Below are positions 34,568-37,083 of a DNA stretch of 37,083 nucleotides, piece by piece (the first letter of the stretch is position 1; each line of letters begins with the position of its first letter). This stretch comes from Mycobacterium sp. 852002-51961_SCH5331710 (GTDB lineage: Bacteria; Actinomycetota; Actinomycetes; Mycobacteriales; Mycobacteriaceae). A program made the position numbers and the translations under genes. The DNA is taken from positions 1 to 37,083 of the forward strand of contig NZ_LZSQ01000095.1 of the NCBI RefSeq assembly GCF_001665535.1, written 5' to 3'. The notes below the pieces were generated by a model. The model was not told the origin of the DNA, searched no databases, and was given only the letters and a program-made list of their open reading frames with translations.

Positions 34568-34959
34568 GAGGTGCGGTAGACCTTCACGGCCTCGACGATC
34601 ATCGGAATCTGCAGCGGCAGGCGGGCGATCGCGATCAACCGCATCGGCAGCGGTTTGTTCTTCCACAGCCGCACCATGTTGATGTTGGCCGGATACACCG
34701 CGAGGAACAGCGCGACGGCGGCCAACGCGCCGAAACGTCGCGTCTTCGGTGACAGCAGTAGACCTGCCACGCCGATTTCGGCGACGCCCGAGGCGTAGGT
34801 GTAGAGGCGCGGGCTGCCGGGCAGCTCGGCCGGAATGATGCCGTCGAACGGCTTCGGGGCGACGAAGTGCAGCGTCCCGATCCCGAGCAGGCCGGCCGCC
34901 ATCCGATAGGCGCGCGAGGGGTTGGCGACTTGCTGCAGTCCGGGCGGGGGAGAGGTCAT
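34564..34959 (-). CDS. DoxX-family membrane protein
   Basis: This 131-residue protein has four hydrophobic stretches and the DoxX-type segment LGIGTLHFVAPKPFDGIIPAELPG. The late PANINMVRLW...LPLQIPMI is also typical. DoxX relatives are membrane-associated oxidoreductase partners; the role here is unknown. The stop TAG is nested with the adnB stop TAA within CTAA. It is divergent from the channel gene with 48 bases between. Confidence 0.85.
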   Translation of the reverse strand: MTSPPPGLQQVANPSRAYRMAAGLLGIGTLHFVAPKPFDGIIPAELPGSPRLYTYASGVAEIGVAGLLLSPKTRRFGALAAVALFLAVYPANINMVRLWKNKPLPMRLIAIARLPLQIPMIVEAVKVYRTS

Positions 34960-35007
34960 GATTACATTGTGGCGTGCACAACCCTGCGAGACCGGTAACG
35001 GGTCTTC

Positions 35008-36084
35008 GTGGCGAAAGGTAGGCTGCGGCGCCGGCTCGCCGCGATCGAGCAGGACCTGACCTCGCAGCCCGACTCGCGGCTCGTTGACATCCTGCGGATC
35101 CCCGAAGCGTGGGTCAGCCCCACCCAGCGGATCATTCGTCGCGTCATCTACGCGACGCTGGCACTGATGGCCGCCGTGTTCATCGTCTACCTTGACCGCG
35201 ACGGCTACCGCGACGTGCAGGACAACCAGCTGTCGTTCCTGGACTGCCTGTACTACGCGACGGTGTCGCTGTCGACGACCGGCTACGGCGACATCACCCC
35301 GTTCACCCCCGAAGCCCGGTTGATCAACGTCCTGGTGATCACCCCGCTGCGCGTGGCGTTCCTGATCGTGCTGATCGGTACGACGGTGGAGACGCTGACC
35401 AGCCAGTCGCGGGCGGCATTGAAGATCCAGCGATGGAGGAGCAGAGTGCGCAACCACACCGTCGTCATCGGCTACGGCACCAAGGGCAGGACGGCGGTCG
35501 CCGCGATGGTCGGCGACGAGGTCGCACCCGCCGACATCGTCGTCGTCGACGAGAACGCGGGCGTGCTCGAACGCGCCCGCAGCGCCGGACTGGTCACCGT
35601 CCACGGCGACGCGACCAAGGCCGACATCCTGCGTCTGGCCAGCGCCCAGCACGCCAGGTCGATCATCGTCGCCACCGACGACGACGCCAGCGCCGTTCTG
35701 GTCACCCTGACCGCGCGCGAACTCGCGCCGAACGCCAAGATCATCGCCGCCGCCCGCGAATCGGACAATCAGCACCTGCTGCGGCAGTCAGGCGCCGACT
35801 CGACCGTCGTGTCGTCGGAGACCGCGGGCCGGCTGCTCGGCATAGCCACCCAGACGCCCAGCGTTGTGCAGATCATGGAAGACCTGTTGACGCCCGACGC
35901 CGGCTTCGCGATCGCCGAGCGTGAGGTGACCCCCAAAGAGGTGGGCGGATCCCCGCGCCACCTCCACGACATCGTGCTCGGCGTGGTCCGCGGCGGCGAA
36001 CTGCTGCGGGTCGACTCGCCGGAAGTGGACACCGTCGAATCCGGTGACCGGCTGCTCTACATCCGCAACGCGGACACCGAGTGA
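35008..36084 (+). CDS. Two-helix potassium channel with RCK (TrkA-N) domain
   Basis: This 358-residue MthK-like channel has TM1 (about 45-62) and a pore loop with the potassium filter STTGYGDIT (Thr91-Gly-Tyr-Gly-Asp95). TM2 is at about 105-127. A cytoplasmic RCK/TrkA-N domain starts near residue 148 (VVIGYGTKG nucleotide-binding turn), and a TrkA-C-like end follows. The start is a GTG at 35008. An in-frame GTG at codon 147 has a perfect Shine-Dalgarno inside the coding region and would yield the RCK domain alone. The stop overlaps the nudC start. Confidence 0.92.
   Translation: MAKGRLRRRLAAIEQDLTSQPDSRLVDILRIPEAWVSPTQRIIRRVIYATLALMAAVFIVYLDRDGYRDVQDNQLSFLDCLYYATVSLSTTGYGDITPFTPEARLINVLVITPLRVAFLIVLIGTTVETLTSQSRAALKIQRWRSRVRNHTVVIGYGTKGRTAVAAMVGDEVAPADIVVVDENAGVLERARSAGLVTVHGDATKADILRLASAQHARSIIVATDDDASAVLVTLTARELAPNAKIIAAARESDNQHLLRQSGADSTVVSSETAGRLLGIATQTPSVVQIMEDLLTPDAGFAIAEREVTPKEVGGSPRHLHDIVLGVVRGGELLRVDSPEVDTVESGDRLLYIRNADTE
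35435..35448 (+). promoter_or_regulatory. Internal ribosome-binding site and GTG start for a free RCK domain
   Basis: GGAGGAG (35435-35441) is followed after four bases by an in-frame GTG (35446), codon 147 of the channel, exactly at the start of the RCK domain. The product would be 212 residues. The Shine-Dalgarno is written with AGG and AGA arginine codons, which are rare in such high-GC genes. That suggests selection for the site rather than for the amino acids. Confidence 0.6.
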
Positions 36085-37010
36085 TGGCCCCGTTCCGCCT
36101 ACGCAACGTCCCGCTGCTGTCGCGTGTCGGTGCCGACCGGGCCGACGCCCTGCGCACCGACGTCGACGCCGCACTGGCCGGATGGCCCGACGCGCTGCTT
36201 CTGCGCGTCGACCGCCGCAACCAGGTGTTGATCTCCGACGGTCGCGTCGTGCTCGGCAGCACCGCCAAGTTGGGCGACCGCCCGCCGGAGAACGCCGTCT
36301 TCCTCGGTCGGCTGAACGACGGCAGGCATGTGTGGGCGGTGCGCGGCGCGCTCGAGGGTCCCGAGGACCCTCACACCGAAACCGAAGTGCTCGATCTGCG
36401 CCGGGCCGGCCAGGTCTTCGATGACGTCAGCGCGCAGCTCGTCGCGACCGCGACCGCGCTGCTCAACTGGCACGACCACGCGCGATTCAGCGCCGTGGAC
36501 GGCGCACCCACCAAGCCGGTCAAGGGTGGCTGGGCGCGGATCAACCCGCTCAACGGGCACGAGGAGTTTCCCCGCATCGACCCGGCGGTGATCTGTCTCG
36601 TGCACGACGGCCACGACCGCGCGGTGCTGGCCCGTCAAACGGTCTGGCCGGAACGGCTGTTCTCGATCCTCGCCGGCTTCGTCGAGGCCGGCGAGTCGTT
36701 CGAAAGCTGCGTGGTGCGCGAGATCGCCGAGGAGATCGGGCTGACCGTCACCGACGTAACCTACCTGGGCAGCCAGCCGTGGCCGTTCCCGCGCTCGCTG
36801 ATGGTCGGCTTCCACGCCATCGGCGATCCCGAACAGGAGTTCTCGTTCAACGACGGCGAGATCGCCGAGGCGGCCTGGTTCACCCGCGCTGAGATCCGCC
36901 AGGCCCTCGACCACGGCGACTGGAGCAGCGACTCACCGTCGCGGCTGCTGCTTCCCGGCTCGATCTCGATCGCCCGGGAGATCATCGAATCCTGGGCGGC
37001 GCTGGACTAG
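36084..37010 (+). CDS. nudC: NADH pyrophosphatase NudC (Nudix)
   Basis: NudC cleaves NADH and related dinucleotides and can remove NAD caps from RNA. The 308 residues contain the Nudix box G198-x5-E204-x7-R212-E213-x2-E216-E217, followed by the NADH-specific SQPWPFPRSLM. The zinc-ribbon cysteines of the E. coli enzyme are absent from the region before the Nudix domain (about residues 130-172, NWHDHARFS...EEFPRIDP). The mycobacterial protein, as I recall it, lacks them too. ATG 36084 overlaps the channel stop (TGATG); GTG 36081 is the alternative. Confidence 0.94.
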   Translation: MAPFRLRNVPLLSRVGADRADALRTDVDAALAGWPDALLLRVDRRNQVLISDGRVVLGSTAKLGDRPPENAVFLGRLNDGRHVWAVRGALEGPEDPHTETEVLDLRRAGQVFDDVSAQLVATATALLNWHDHARFSAVDGAPTKPVKGGWARINPLNGHEEFPRIDPAVICLVHDGHDRAVLARQTVWPERLFSILAGFVEAGESFESCVVREIAEEIGLTVTDVTYLGSQPWPFPRSLMVGFHAIGDPEQEFSFNDGEIAEAAWFTRAEIRQALDHGDWSSDSPSRLLLPGSISIAREIIESWAALD

Positions 37011-37083
37011 CTGTTCTGACCACGGACGTTAGGTACGGCGTGGCGTGGTGACATGACGAAGACCTCCGAGTGAAGTGCGAGCT

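Noticed and set aside
34989..35005. AGACC-N7-GGTCT hairpin before the channel start
   Set aside because: Only 5 base pairs, expected often by chance in this composition.
37011..37083. Possible gene after nudC (a mycoredoxin gene is expected nearby from M. tuberculosis order)
   Set aside because: Only 73 bases remain. A 15-codon minus-strand frame with GGAGG (ATG at 37054) is too short and unsupported, and no mycoredoxin-like C-terminus is visible.

Overview
The window is high-GC actinobacterial chromosome. It contains WhiB1, a SigH/RshA pair of the mycothiol type, the AdnAB helicase-nuclease, an MmpS-like protein and the 30-residue ribosomal protein bL37. Starts are often GTG or TTG, gene ends overlap by 4 bases, and several promoters look leaderless. 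Together these point to Mycobacteriaceae, most likely a fast-growing Mycolicibacterium-type genome. From memory (no search was run), most of the window is collinear, in reverse, with M. tuberculosis Rv3228 to Rv3199c.

Layout. 1-2337: rsgA and aroA on the minus strand. 2382-8355: a plus-strand run of an SRAP protein, a methyltransferase, a TetR regulator with an enoyl-CoA hydratase/isomerase, a three-gene cassette (small membrane protein, MpaB/DUF2236 oxygenase, paralogous small membrane protein) and a DUF2071 protein. Everything in this run after the SRAP gene looks accessory compared with M. tuberculosis. 8356-9785: an SDR oxidoreductase and a YbaK deacylase on the minus strand, separated by what looks like a structured RNA. 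9824-13367: stress and redox regulation, with sigH-rshA, bL37, the biotinylated TB7.3 protein, the kinase pdtaS and whiB1. 13616-19260: a lipid kinase, a membrane protein, the GNAT-entC-phosphatase operon, a ParA-like ATPase and a PQQ-repeat-like membrane protein. 19280-24795: the DEAD-box helicase rhlE with a long leader, a ferritin-like protein, an MmpS-like protein, a DUF3107 protein, a second TetR regulator and a DUF3152 zincin-like protein. 24982-28139: moeZ, a TIGR02569 protein, an alkyltransferase-like protein and the hydrolase lipV. 28203-37010: adnA-adnB, a DoxX protein, a potassium-channel/RCK protein and nudC.

How the genes fit together. Several are linked to genome maintenance: SRAP (abasic-site crosslinking), AdnAB (double-strand-break resection) and the ATL protein (flagging of alkylated guanine). 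Others serve redox and stress control: SigH/RshA, WhiB1 and PdtaS. EntC and MoeZ supply isochorismate and activated sulfur. There is no mobile element, CRISPR array, tRNA or rRNA, and no gene-free stretch exceeds 300 bases.

The observations most worth following up are: an in-frame internal start with a strong Shine-Dalgarno that would release the soluble RCK domain of the channel; a three-way-junction RNA between ybaK and the SDR gene; paralogous small membrane proteins flanking MpaB; a repeat found directly after two stop codons; a translationally coupled leader ORF before rhlE; and an in-frame N-terminal extension of sigH.
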